Shown in pieces: positions 1 to 8,936 of a DNA stretch of 41,647 nucleotides. The DNA comes from Anaerolinea sp. (GTDB lineage: Bacteria > Chloroflexota > Anaerolineae > Anaerolineales > Villigracilaceae): NCBI GenBank assembly GCA_020047815.1, contig JAIFNG010000006.1, positions 1 through 41,647 on the forward strand, read 5' to 3'. Made by a program: the position numbers and the translations under genes. Position 1 is the stretch's first letter. Every line of letters starts with the position of its first letter. The notes under the pieces are model-generated. The model ran no database searches and was not told the DNA's origin. It saw only the letters and a program-made list of their open reading frames with translations.

Positions 1-1
1 T

Positions 2-187
2 GACGTAACCAATGAACAAGCTGCCCACATAAACCAGCTTCCCCGTTGGGCGGCATGGTGGGGTCCCTGGACAACAAAAGTCACCGAATCCCTGCGCCGT
101 GGCATCAATGGCGAGCTTACCTCCGATGAGGTGATCGATCAGGTTGCTCAGGATTGGAATGATCTAAAAGCTGAATACCAGCCATAA
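2..187 (+). CDS. Sugar ABC transporter substrate-binding protein, C-terminal fragment
   Basis: An open frame enters from the left edge and ends at TAA 185-187, giving the last 61 residues of a protein whose start lies outside the window. The tail is rich in Trp (WAAWWGPW) and ends in a helix with DEVIDQVAQDWN, as in the C-terminal lobe of MalE/UgpB-type extracellular solute-binding proteins. It is followed directly by two sugar permeases, which is the usual binding protein-permease-permease order. The family is assigned mostly from this context plus the C-terminal helix pattern. The ligand is unknown; the downstream GH3 enzyme suggests an amino-sugar oligosaccharide, but that is inference. 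Confidence 0.7.
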   Translation, partial: DVTNEQAAHINQLPRWAAWWGPWTTKVTESLRRGINGELTSDEVIDQVAQDWNDLKAEYQP

Positions 188-200
188 ATAATTAATAGAC

Positions 201-238
201 AAGGTACAGCCGTCGTAGTTGTAACGGCTGTACCTTTT
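201..238 (+). terminator. Attenuator-type hairpin between binding protein and permeases
   Basis: A perfect 13-bp stem (201-213 with 224-236) encloses a 10-nt loop and runs into a short T tract. It lies between the binding-protein stop and the ribosome site of the first permease. Such hairpins commonly reduce read-through or stabilise the upstream message, so that more binding protein than permease is made. The strand and function are inferred from position. Confidence 0.75.
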
Positions 239-260
239 CCTGGCCTTCAGGAGGCGTTTG

Positions 261-1166
261 GTGAGAACTTTTTCTCGTAATAATCTTTCCTTTATCATTT
301 TGATGTTATTACCGGCACTGCTCCTGGTAACAATATTCGTTTATTACCCTTCCATCGCCACTCTGATTTCCAGCTTTACGAATGAGAATCTTCGCATCCC
401 AAGTTCAGGGAAATTTGTCTGGTTCCTCAACTATACCCAGCTGCTCATGAAACCAGAATTCTGGCAGGTTACCGGACGAAGCCTGTTGATCGTTGCCTGC
501 ACGCTGCCTCTGGAGATCTTGATCGGCTTCCTGATCGCCCTCCTGCTAAATGAGAATTTTCCCGGACGCGGGATCGTTCGTGCACTGGTGATCCTGCCCT
601 GGATCCTGCCACCGGTTGTTAACGGGTTTCTGTGGAATTGGCTGTTAAATGGTGAATTTGGCGCTCTCAATGGATTGATGTATCAATTCGGATTGATCGA
701 CAAATATGTATTCTGGCTGCAGCATCCATCTGCCCAGATCTTCTGGACCGTGATCGTCCAGACATGGACCCGCTTTGCTTTTCCCATGATCATCCTGCTT
801 GCCGGGTTGCAATCAATCCCGCAGGAGTTGCATGAAGCTGCCGCGATCGATGGAGCCAATCGGATACAACAATTATTTAAAGTGACGATCCCATTGCTCA
901 CGCCATCATTGGCAGTTGCCATCATGGTTGAGTTCATATCCGCTTTTCAGATATTTGATATCGTCTGGACCCTGACTGCCGGCGGCAACGTCGGGCAGGT
1001 GATCAATCCGTACACCAAAACCCTGATGGTCTTTAATTATCAAATGGTATTTCGTGACATGAAAATAGGCATGGGATCCGCCCTATCCTACCTGATCATG
1101 ATGATGTCGATGATCGTAGGTGTTTTCATTCTCCGTAATTTATATAACCGTGGAGTGGATAAATGA
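261..1166 (+). CDS. Sugar ABC transporter permease (MalF/UgpA type)
   Basis: This is a 301-residue inner-membrane permease with about six hydrophobic segments. It carries the cytoplasmic EAA loop that contacts the ATPase (EAAAIDGANR, followed by the TIPLLTP segment), a signature of carbohydrate-uptake ABC permeases. GTG at 261 is preferred as start because AGGAGG at 249-254 lies 6 nt upstream; an in-frame TTG at 258 would be too close. The stop overlaps the ATG of the next permease (ATGA), so the two are translationally coupled. No ATPase gene lies nearby, so a shared MsmK-type ATPase encoded elsewhere is likely. Confidence 0.93.
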   Translation: MRTFSRNNLSFIILMLLPALLLVTIFVYYPSIATLISSFTNENLRIPSSGKFVWFLNYTQLLMKPEFWQVTGRSLLIVACTLPLEILIGFLIALLLNENFPGRGIVRALVILPWILPPVVNGFLWNWLLNGEFGALNGLMYQFGLIDKYVFWLQHPSAQIFWTVIVQTWTRFAFPMIILLAGLQSIPQELHEAAAIDGANRIQQLFKVTIPLLTPSLAVAIMVEFISAFQIFDIVWTLTAGGNVGQVINPYTKTLMVFNYQMVFRDMKIGMGSALSYLIMMMSMIVGVFILRNLYNRGVDK

Positions 1167-2044
1167 AAACCATCATGAAGAAATCCGTTCGATACTTACT
1201 GCTGTATACTGGCGCATTTGTTGCGCTGATCTGGGCTTTGGCGCCAATTTATTGGATCATCGTGTCCAGCATTTCCACAAGGACAGAACTGCTCTCCAAG
1301 CCCTATAAGCACTGGATCCCCACTCACCCCACGCTTCAAAATTTTATTGATGTCTTCACGACAGGACAAAAATACCGGGCGGGGGGAACGCTGCCGACTT
1401 CCGAACTGCTGATCTCCGGTTTACGTAACAGCATGGTGATCTCGGTCTCGGTTGCGGTTCTGGTCACGATTGTTGCCCTGCTCGCCGGATATGTCTTTGC
1501 GCGGATGAAATTCCAACTCAAGGATCCGGTATTCTTCTACATCATGTTGTTAATGCCGCTTCCGATCTGGGTATCGCTTGTCTCCTTATATTTCATGATG
1601 ACTCGTTTGGGATTGACCGATTCCAATTTAGGCCTGATTTTGATCCTTGGCACCATGGCGCTGCCGCTGGCGGTATTGTTGATGGCGACCTTTATCCGCG
1701 ACCTGCCATATGAAATTGAAGAAGCGGCATTTATCGACGGGGCAAGCCGCTGGCAGACATTGTGGCTGGTTATTTTTCCCCTCGTTCTGCCCGGCGCAAG
1801 CTCTGCTTTTCTTGTATCGTTTTTGAATACATGGAACGCGTATATGATCCCAATGATTTTCAGTAATACTGAAAAATCCCAGACCATCACGGTGGTGCTT
1901 TCGTTGTTCATCGGACAATATGAGGTCGCATGGGAGCAGATGGCTGCAGCTACGGTCTTTGTTATGATACCGCCCATTCTTCTTGCATTGTTCTTCCAAC
2001 GGTACCTCGTCCGTGGATTAAGCATGGGCGCAGTAAAAGGTTAA
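1163..2044 (+). CDS. Sugar ABC transporter permease (MalG/UgpE type)
   Basis: This 293-residue integral membrane protein is the second subunit of the heterodimeric sugar channel. It has an N-terminal membrane helix, five further hydrophobic stretches and the EAA loop EEAAFIDGAS followed by LVIFPLVLP. Length and motif spacing fit the CUT1 MalG-like family. Its start overlaps the stop of the MalF-type gene by four bases, and the glycosidase gene starts 4 nt after its stop, so the three are one transcription unit. The substrate is not determined by the sequence. Confidence 0.93.
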   Translation: MKTIMKKSVRYLLLYTGAFVALIWALAPIYWIIVSSISTRTELLSKPYKHWIPTHPTLQNFIDVFTTGQKYRAGGTLPTSELLISGLRNSMVISVSVAVLVTIVALLAGYVFARMKFQLKDPVFFYIMLLMPLPIWVSLVSLYFMMTRLGLTDSNLGLILILGTMALPLAVLLMATFIRDLPYEIEEAAFIDGASRWQTLWLVIFPLVLPGASSAFLVSFLNTWNAYMIPMIFSNTEKSQTITVVLSLFIGQYEVAWEQMAAATVFVMIPPILLALFFQRYLVRGLSMGAVKG

Positions 2045-2047
2045 ACC

Positions 2048-3703
2048 ATGGATATACAAAATTTACTAAACTCAATGACACTGGAAGAAAAGGTCGGTCA
2101 AATGTTCATGCTGGCATTTGCCGGTAGTAACCCTGAACAGGCGCATGAAATGCTGGTTGAGAGGTGCGTGGGGGCTTGTTACATCAGCCAGGACAATGCC
2201 GAGACGCCCCAGCAAGCCTGGGATCTCACAAATGCCCTGCAGCTTATGGCAGGCAGTACTCCAAAAAAAATTCCGTTGATCCTTGGAGTGGACCAGGAGG
2301 GGGCCTGGGGAGTGATGGTGCCGCATTCCTGTACCGGACCCGGTAATATGGCGCTAGGCGCCGCCAATGACCTTGAGACGACATTGAAGATGTATCGTGT
2401 TATCGGTCAGGAACTATCCGCTGTTGGCTATAACACGCTTCTTGCGCCTTGTGTCGATGTCAACTCCAATCCGGTTAACGTGATCGTGGGACCACGTTCA
2501 TTCGGTGAATTCCACGCCGATGTGGCAAAGCACTCACGAGCGGCGGTGGTTGGCGCTCATGCTGGCGGAGTGATCGCCACCGCGAAACATTATCCAGGAC
2601 ATGGAGACACCCGTCAGGATTCCCACCGCTTATTACCGACCGTGGATCGAACGCTTGAGGAACTGGAAGAGATCGACCTCCTGCCATATCGTGAAGCTAT
2701 TTCTGCCGGCGTGGATATCATCATGACCGCGCATATTTTGTACCCCAAGATCGATCCCGTATATCCGGCAACCATGTCATCCATACTCCTGGAGGATATC
2801 CTCCGTCAGAAGCTCAAATTTAACGGGCTTATCCTTTCTGACAGCATGAATATGTTTGCGATCCGTCAGAATTATGAACCTGGAGAGGCGGCTGTCCTTG
2901 CAGTTTTGGCTGGTGTGGATATGATCATGCTGGCTGAGGAACATTACGATCACAGCGGTGCCTACCTGGAAAAACAACGAGCTACGATCGATGGTGTGTT
3001 ATATGGAGTTCGGTCGGGCAGAATCCCGATGGCAAGAATTGATCAGGCAGTCTCAAGAGTTCTGGATCTCAAGTCCAGGAGCGGATTATTTGATCATAAA
3101 CAGGATGGCGCCGCGGTGACCATTGTTGGTAGTGATAATAACCGGAAAATTGAAGCGCGATCCGCTGAACTTGGTGTAACTCTAGTGCGGGATACGATGG
3201 GGTTGATGTCCAAAGTCCAAACAAGCAGGCTGGCTTTAATACAAGCCGCGCCCCAAAAAGCCTATGAAATTCTAACGCGCACCCGCGGGATCGGGCCGAA
3301 CCAGGGAAGACCTGCTTTCGATGCCTTCCAAAAAGAATTTGATCGGTTAATCCCCGGCGTGGTCACATTTACCAGCGAGGAAATTCCTGCTGAAGGAGCC
3401 CTGCCTGCAGGGCTCGGCGCGGCTGGTTTGATCGTGGTCGTCACCGAAGATTATCCCCTTCCAGGAACGGATTTTGATACCATTACGCAAAAGCAAGTGA
3501 TTAATCGTCTTCTTGCTGAATACCCGGAAAAGTTGATCGTGGTTGGCCTACGCCCACCGTATGAGCTTTCAGATTACCCCGGTCTTGGAACCTATTTGAC
3601 AACTTGTTCAAGTCGTGTCTGCGCAGCGATAGCTGCCGCCAAGGCACTCGCAGGTGCAATTCCATGCAAGGGCACACTACCGGTAGGTTTATCTGCCACT
3701 TAA
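2048..3703 (+). CDS. Glycoside hydrolase family 3, NagZ-like beta-N-acetylhexosaminidase
   Basis: The 551-residue protein has a GH3 N-terminal TIM barrel (about residues 8-350) and a GH3 C-terminal alpha/beta domain. Residues 180-193 carry KHYPGHGDT followed by DSH, the His/Asp loop that provides the acid/base in NagZ-type enzymes. D265 in SDSMNM is the expected nucleophile. No signal peptide is visible, so it should act in the cytoplasm on imported sugar. A ribosome site (AAAGG, 2036-2040) precedes the ATG. Fused to the permease operon by a 3-nt gap, it probably removes terminal N-acetylglucosamine from imported chito-oligosaccharides or muropeptides. Family confidence is high; substrate is inferred. 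Confidence 0.92.
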   Translation: MDIQNLLNSMTLEEKVGQMFMLAFAGSNPEQAHEMLVERCVGACYISQDNAETPQQAWDLTNALQLMAGSTPKKIPLILGVDQEGAWGVMVPHSCTGPGNMALGAANDLETTLKMYRVIGQELSAVGYNTLLAPCVDVNSNPVNVIVGPRSFGEFHADVAKHSRAAVVGAHAGGVIATAKHYPGHGDTRQDSHRLLPTVDRTLEELEEIDLLPYREAISAGVDIIMTAHILYPKIDPVYPATMSSILLEDILRQKLKFNGLILSDSMNMFAIRQNYEPGEAAVLAVLAGVDMIMLAEEHYDHSGAYLEKQRATIDGVLYGVRSGRIPMARIDQAVSRVLDLKSRSGLFDHKQDGAAVTIVGSDNNRKIEARSAELGVTLVRDTMGLMSKVQTSRLALIQAAPQKAYEILTRTRGIGPNQGRPAFDAFQKEFDRLIPGVVTFTSEEIPAEGALPAGLGAAGLIVVVTEDYPLPGTDFDTITQKQVINRLLAEYPEKLIVVGLRPPYELSDYPGLGTYLTTCSSRVCAAIAAAKALAGAIPCKGTLPVGLSAT

Positions 3704-3891
3704 TATATCCTGAGTGATTGGCAAACAGGAACAAAGCATGCAAGCTGGAGAGCATGAAGCTGGAGACCCAAACAATCAGCCGGTTGGCTGATTACCAATA
3801 TCTGCTGGTCAGTCAAATCTGAGGGTCATTACGCTCGTAATATATAAACCTCTCAGTCTTAATAACGACGGCGAGCAAATTTCATCAAAAT

Positions 3892-3936
3892 AAAAAGACC
3901 TCCGAGTTTTCCCTGCGCGGGCTTGGAGGTTTTTTA
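3892..3936. terminator. Bidirectional terminator between convergent genes
   Basis: A 9-bp stem (3898-3906 with 3922-3930, one G-T pair) contains a nested CCC/GGG stem. It is flanked by five A on the left and six T on the right, so it can act for the GH3 operon on the plus strand and for the GH13 gene on the minus strand. The rest of the 3704-3939 gap shows only a short imperfect repeat (CTGGAGAGCATG / CTGGAG) and no gene. Confidence 0.8.
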
Positions 3937-3939
3937 TGT

Positions 3940-6921
3940 TTACTTCGGTTTCTTAACCACAGGTTTTTTCGGCTTTGGCGTCACTTTCTTTGACTCAACG
4001 GTCTTCTTGACCACTTTCTTAACCGCTGGTTTTACCCGGGTGGTCACCTTCGCAGGGACAATTTTCTTTGCGGCGGGTTTTGCCTTCGCGGGGAGGACCT
4101 TCCTGGCAGCGGGTTTCTTACCCTCGGGTTGAACTTTCTGGATAACGGCCTTCTTCGCCTTCGGGGAAGTTTTTGCTTTTGCAGGAACTTTATTTTTGGC
4201 AGGCGTGGTCTTCCTGGTTGTGGATGCGGCTTTGCGGGGAGCGCGTTTTTTCTTCGGCGCTTCCTCTTCCAGGATCCCTTCCACGATCACCACCTGCACA
4301 CGGTTATTCCACTCCTCCTGCATTGACAGCACGCCTGCGCCCTGTAAACCATCACAGATCGCCTTCCAGTCACTGCTGGTTTCAAAGCGCCAGTCCAGGA
4401 AGGCGTGGCATTGATAGGCGCCCAGTTCGGTGTAGATGCCCTTGTCCCATATTTCCTGGCATGAGCGGATAAATTCCAACTGGGTCACATAATCCTTGAA
4501 GATGGCGTATCCATCATGCGGCAGACCGAGTCCTTCGGCAATATTTTTTTGGATCATCCTGCCTGAGGGTTTATCAATGAATGCGGCTGAGGTTTTGATC
4601 CAGCCGCGCGTGTCGGCGAATTTATTGTGATAAATGACCAATCCGCGCTCATCCCGCCCCGAGCCTGATTCACGGTCAATGAAGCGGTTGGAGTAGGCGA
4701 AAACCTGCTCGTCCACGCGTCCGTTGGGAGAGTAAAAGTCATAGAGCAGGAACTGCTCAACATCTGCAAACAGGTATCGGCGGTGCAACAGAGGGAATAT
4801 GCGCCACTCGTGCCCGCGGATCAAGCCTTCATTCGGGGTCTCATCCCACTTGGACCAGCGGAACTCCATCCCATATTTTTCGGCAAACCCTTCCACCTGT
4901 CCATGACCGAACATGGGCAGACCCGGCAGGGTGGAAAGCACCGTGCAGATGCCGAAGTATTTATCTCCGCTGCCAAATTGCTCAATGGCTGTCTTTTCAT
5001 CGGGATTGTTCATGAAGTTGACATAACGCTTAAGGATCTGCGGGTCAAACTCCAGCGTGGTCTTGATCGCAAGACGATATTTGGCGTTGTCTTCATCACG
5101 CAGCATGTGCATGAACGCAGAATTATAAACGCGGTGCATGCCCAGCGTGCGCACAAAATATCCTTCCATCATCCAAAAAGCCTCAGCCAGCAAAAGGGTA
5201 TCGGGCACCTCCCTGGCAACCCGGTCAACCACCTCGCGCCAGAATTCCTCGGGAACCTTATCATCAAACTCCCGTTTGGTCATGCCATATTGCGAGCGGG
5301 ATGGAATGGCTCCGCCCATGCCAGGTTCGGGGAACCACAGCCGTTGGATATGTTTTTTGGCGAGGGTCATCGCCGCATCAAAACGAATGACGGGAAAGTT
5401 GCGCGCCACATGCAGAATGACTTGAATGACAGCTTCGCGCACCGCCGGACTGGTGTAATCCAACTGCGCCGTATCGTTCCACGGGAAGGATGTCCCATCG
5501 TTGCCGTGATAAATATAGCGCACATCGCCCGTCTGAAAGTCGCGGCGCTGGAAAACCACCGCAGCATCAGATCGATCATAATAATGGTCTTCAAGATAAA
5601 CACCCACACGCGCGTCATCTGAAAGATTTTCGGAGTTGAATGAATAAGATGGATAGGGCGTGAACGGCGAGGACAGGAACCATTCAGGATGTTCATTGAC
5701 CCAGGTTGAGTCAATACCCATGTGGTTCGGGACCATATCGGCCGACAGGCGAATGCCGCGCGCCCAGGCGCGGGACCGCAGGTTATTCAAAGCGCCCCAG
5801 TCACCCAGGTCATCGGCAATGTCATACGAATGCAGCGAGTATGCTGAAGCAACGGCATCCTCCTGCCCCATGCGTTGTTTGATGCGCTGTGAGGCGCGGC
5901 TGCGCTCCCAGAGACCGATCAGCCACAAGCCGGTAAATCCGCGTGAGGCGAGCAGATCCAATTCTTCGTCAGGGATCTGGTCAAGCGTGGTGATGGCACG
6001 CTGATATTTTTTGGAGAGCTGTCCAAGCCAGACATAGGTATTCTTGGCAAGCAGCACCAGGCGCGGCATCCAGTCCTTGTCCATACTGTACCGTTCATAT
6101 TCGGCATAATCATTTCCGCCAAAATTGGGGACGTATGTTTCCGCCTTTTGCGAATCGATGGGACCATGCCCGATCCGGATCGCATCCTCACGCAGATAGT
6201 CCAGGCCGCGCAGAACACGCACTGAGAAGGTCTCGCCCAGCAGGTGACCCCATTTTTCAATGACAAAACGCAGCTGTCCTTCCAAAGAATCAGGGGACGC
6301 TTTGACCGGTGCGGTCAGGATGTCGGTCAGGGTTTCACCCAGGGAGGTATCCCCATTGCCAAAGCCCGGCTGGCGTGAGAAGAAAGTCAGAAGCGATTGC
6401 ACCAATTCCCGATACGCAGAGCCGTTCATCACGGAATCATCGATCAAGTCTTTGTAGCGGTTCAATGCCGGGTTGCTGTTTGAGTTGTTGATCAACAGCA
6501 TTTCTTCGATCACCGCCGCGCGTACACCACGCCCTTGATCAGCAAAATGCGGGGGTTTGGTTAATAGATAAATACCCGCCGTGGTTTCACCGCGAAAGAC
6601 CGCCATGGGCGGGAACTCTTCGGTGAATTGGCTCAGGGTCAGGTCATATTTCGATCCGAGGCTCGACTGCAGTACGCCCATGGCGCGCCCCATGACGCCT
6701 GTGTACCTGGCATAAAAATGCTTGAGAATGATATGGTATGCCTCATCAAGCAAGGAAAGTGCATATAGGTCAGTGGCAGAAACAGGTTCAGTGTGAAGCG
6801 CTGACATTTGGCTGGCAAAACCACGGGCGGCGGCAAGATCTGGGAAGATCACGTGCCCGTCCGGTCGGAAAAAATCCGCAGAAAAACTGTACTTTAGACG
6901 GGAGGTTCGAGAGGTAAGCAT
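3940..6921 (-). CDS. GH13 alpha-amylase-family protein with Lys/Ala/Pro-rich tail
   Basis: The 993-residue protein has a GH13 catalytic barrel at about residues 325-760. Conserved regions are visible: DMVPNH (395-400), IRFD with nucleophile D515, LLLAE with acid/base E580, and FMNNPDE (636-642) with D641. In region IV the usual Asn-His-Asp reads Asn-Pro-Asp, so a transition-state-stabilising His is missing. About 290 N-terminal residues match nothing I recognise. The last 109 residues (885-993) are a basic Lys/Ala/Pro tail with AKPAAKK-type repeats resembling histone H1 C-termini. There is no signal peptide. It may act on cytoplasmic alpha-glucans, but the substrate and the tail's role are open. 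Confidence 0.85.
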   Translation of the reverse strand: MLTSRTSRLKYSFSADFFRPDGHVIFPDLAAARGFASQMSALHTEPVSATDLYALSLLDEAYHIILKHFYARYTGVMGRAMGVLQSSLGSKYDLTLSQFTEEFPPMAVFRGETTAGIYLLTKPPHFADQGRGVRAAVIEEMLLINNSNSNPALNRYKDLIDDSVMNGSAYRELVQSLLTFFSRQPGFGNGDTSLGETLTDILTAPVKASPDSLEGQLRFVIEKWGHLLGETFSVRVLRGLDYLREDAIRIGHGPIDSQKAETYVPNFGGNDYAEYERYSMDKDWMPRLVLLAKNTYVWLGQLSKKYQRAITTLDQIPDEELDLLASRGFTGLWLIGLWERSRASQRIKQRMGQEDAVASAYSLHSYDIADDLGDWGALNNLRSRAWARGIRLSADMVPNHMGIDSTWVNEHPEWFLSSPFTPYPSYSFNSENLSDDARVGVYLEDHYYDRSDAAVVFQRRDFQTGDVRYIYHGNDGTSFPWNDTAQLDYTSPAVREAVIQVILHVARNFPVIRFDAAMTLAKKHIQRLWFPEPGMGGAIPSRSQYGMTKREFDDKVPEEFWREVVDRVAREVPDTLLLAEAFWMMEGYFVRTLGMHRVYNSAFMHMLRDEDNAKYRLAIKTTLEFDPQILKRYVNFMNNPDEKTAIEQFGSGDKYFGICTVLSTLPGLPMFGHGQVEGFAEKYGMEFRWSKWDETPNEGLIRGHEWRIFPLLHRRYLFADVEQFLLYDFYSPNGRVDEQVFAYSNRFIDRESGSGRDERGLVIYHNKFADTRGWIKTSAAFIDKPSGRMIQKNIAEGLGLPHDGYAIFKDYVTQLEFIRSCQEIWDKGIYTELGAYQCHAFLDWRFETSSDWKAICDGLQGAGVLSMQEEWNNRVQVVIVEGILEEEAPKKKRAPRKAASTTRKTTPAKNKVPAKAKTSPKAKKAVIQKVQPEGKKPAARKVLPAKAKPAAKKIVPAKVTTRVKPAVKKVVKKTVESKKVTPKPKKPVVKKPK

Positions 6922-6944
6922 GATATCAATGATAACCGATTATC
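6922..6944 (-). promoter_or_regulatory. Palindrome just upstream of the GH13 start
   Basis: GATAACCGATTATC at 6931-6944 has 5-bp inverted arms around CCGA and lies 9 nt upstream of the ATG. No ribosome-binding sequence is visible in front of that ATG. The palindrome could be an operator, or part of a -10 element for a nearly leaderless message. This reading is tentative. The remaining gap to 7046 holds no recognisable gene. Confidence 0.35.
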
Positions 6945-7046
6945 GTTTTTTTTCATTAACTATCCATCCGTTCAAACTTCTTTAACGCGGAAGGACATCA
7001 ACACCGCGGGGTCTTTTTTACCTGACGCATCGTTTTACCCTGTAGT

Positions 7047-7565
7047 TCACCCGAACCTGCCCGCGACGCCGGTGACCAAGCCGGCAATGAGCAGGGCAAA
7101 TTTCATCGAGGCGCACAAGGCGGCAACTTCGGGGTACGGTGAAATAACAGGCCCTGTCAACTCCTGCCACAGTGCATAATTCTCCACCGCGTCAAATACT
7201 GCGGCGGCAAACACGCCCCACCCCATCCAGGCGGCAAGCTGCGGGTACCAGCCTTTCCTGCCTTTCACCATCAACAGAATGCCGGTTGAGAGCGCCAGGG
7301 CATAGGCCGGCATGAAGAGATAATCCAGCCCCAGCCCGAATGCAGCATAGGTCCGCGCGTCTGCATCCCACGATCTGAGAATGCCCTGCGCCGCATCCAC
7401 CGTCTGCGCCAATTCAAAAGAAACGATCCCCCCTGGCGCGGCCTCTGTGCGCAAAGGTTCATCCAATACCCTGAATACTACAAAGATAAGCAGGGTCAAT
7501 GCCAGGAAGAAATAGAAAAAGGGCTTGCGTACATTTATGGGAATGAATTCAAGGGGATGCTGCAT
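7047..7565 (-). CDS. Small four-helix membrane protein, unknown function
   Basis: The 172-residue protein has four hydrophobic segments at about residues 15-32, 72-92, 107-128 and 146-166, separated by short loops; the loop after helix 1 is longest (about 40 residues) and probably extracytoplasmic. No enzymatic motif is visible. AAGGAG precedes the ATG at good spacing, which supports it as a real gene. It lies 65 bp downstream of the GNAT gene on the same strand and may be cotranscribed with it. I do not recognise the family. Confidence 0.75.
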   Translation of the reverse strand: MQHPLEFIPINVRKPFFYFFLALTLLIFVVFRVLDEPLRTEAAPGGIVSFELAQTVDAAQGILRSWDADARTYAAFGLGLDYLFMPAYALALSTGILLMVKGRKGWYPQLAAWMGWGVFAAAVFDAVENYALWQELTGPVISPYPEVAALCASMKFALLIAGLVTGVAGRFG

Positions 7566-7630
7566 ATCGGTTCTCCTTATTCAGGACCTCGCGCTGACCG
7601 GCAGCGTTCACCGTTGGACCATAAACCTTT

Positions 7631-8764
7631 TTATCCAAGTCTCTTGCGATACACACGATTATTCTTATATTCCACGCCGTTCAAATTCTTCAAGTCGGCG
7701 CGCATTTGTTCGGCGGTCTCCGCCACCTGGGTCATTTCCACATGCATGAATTGTTGGAATTCCAGCAGAGTCTTTCCCATTGCAGAATACAACAAGGCAT
7801 TGCCGCCATGCCCCTGAAAGCCCGGCAGGATCCCCATGCCATTTACCGCAACCGTATCCGTGCGGCGCATCTCCAACAGAAGATCAGGCAGCCCGAACGG
7901 GAACAGCCTGCCCCGGGCGCGCTGCAGCGCGGCAGACACATCATGGAATGCAAAAAGGAAACCGACCACATCCTCGCCATGCGTGATGATCTTGATCAGG
8001 CGGTGATCGGCAACGGTCATGATATTTTCAACCACAAAATCTATCTCACGTTGTGACAAGGGATAATATTCCCAGTTATCCACGAATGCATCGTTATATG
8101 CCCTTCCAATGCGATCCGCCCATGCCAGCAGTTCCTTCTTATTCCTGAAGCGCTTCACTTCCAGATGCCCGCGCTGCATCACGCGCTCGGCGATTTTTTC
8201 AACCCGGTCAGGTATTTTAAACTTGTCCGCGGGCAGGTTGCATGAAATAAAATCCACCTCTTTTTCAAACCCCTGCGCTTCGACCAAATGTTGGTAATAG
8301 GCATGGTTGTAATTAAGCATGGTCATGGTCTGGCGCTGTTCCTGCCCAAAAGTCAGGATGCCATAGCCATCCAGGGGACCCATGCCTTTGGGACCAATTA
8401 CCTTTTTCAATCCGCGTGCCCCTGCCCATTCGAATGCGGTGTTGAATAATGCGGTCGCGGTGTCCAGCTCATTCTCACACTCGAACAAATAAAAATCCGC
8501 TGTCTTTTCCTGGTGCAGTCTATTAAAAGGCTTGTTCTCGATCACGGCAATGCGGCCCACATCGCACCCGTCACGCACTGCCAGAAAAAAATCCACATCC
8601 GAATGTTCATGGAACGGGTGCTTTTTCCGGTTCAGTTGGTTATACGCATCGATGTTTAGCGGCGGAACCCATTGTGCGCAGCCTGAATAGATACGGTGGG
8701 GCAATTTAACAAAACGCCTGACCTGCTTTTTATTATTGGTATCCACTTTCTCGATCTGCAGCAT
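7631..8764 (-). CDS. GNAT-fold acetyltransferase-like protein (YghO-like)
   Basis: This 377-residue protein resembles the YghO-type family: an N-terminal segment with FVKLPHRIY and WVPPL, then DVDFFLAVRDG, VGRIAVIENK and IGPKGMGPLDG, and a second GNAT-like half with GMGILPGFQGHGGNALLY near the C terminus, a plausible acetyl-CoA pyrophosphate loop. ATG 8764 is preferred over the in-frame GTG 8770 because GGGAGG sits just upstream at proper spacing for the ATG and would overlap the GTG. The substrate is unknown. It is divergently placed from the ECF sigma gene at 8937. Confidence 0.8.
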   Translation of the reverse strand: MLQIEKVDTNNKKQVRRFVKLPHRIYSGCAQWVPPLNIDAYNQLNRKKHPFHEHSDVDFFLAVRDGCDVGRIAVIENKPFNRLHQEKTADFYLFECENELDTATALFNTAFEWAGARGLKKVIGPKGMGPLDGYGILTFGQEQRQTMTMLNYNHAYYQHLVEAQGFEKEVDFISCNLPADKFKIPDRVEKIAERVMQRGHLEVKRFRNKKELLAWADRIGRAYNDAFVDNWEYYPLSQREIDFVVENIMTVADHRLIKIITHGEDVVGFLFAFHDVSAALQRARGRLFPFGLPDLLLEMRRTDTVAVNGMGILPGFQGHGGNALLYSAMGKTLLEFQQFMHVEMTQVAETAEQMRADLKNLNGVEYKNNRVYRKRLG

Positions 8765-8921
8765 GAGCACCTCCCAGGACCATCAAGACCAGAATATTTC
8801 CAAAGTATACCTTGCACGCCGTCAACCGCGAAGTATGCGCTCCGCCGATTTTCCCCAGGCCGGGACCGGACCCGAAATCTCATAGTTTCATAAGAATCTC
8901 AAATGCCTCCCAATTCTCTTT

Positions 8922-8936
8922 TATAATCCATCCATT
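8922..8936 (+). promoter_or_regulatory. -10 element of the ECF sigma gene, nearly leaderless
   Basis: A perfect TATAAT at 8922-8927 ends only 9 nt before the ATG at 8937, so transcription would begin within a few bases of the start codon. No ribosome-binding sequence precedes the ATG. A matching -35 box is not evident. The interval 8765-8936 is the shared upstream region of the divergent GNAT and sigma genes. Confidence 0.5.

Noticed and set aside
4783..5622. 279-codon plus-strand open frame
   Set aside because: It lies antisense inside the GH13 gene and its translation has no recognisable domain; codon bias of the minus-strand gene explains the opening.
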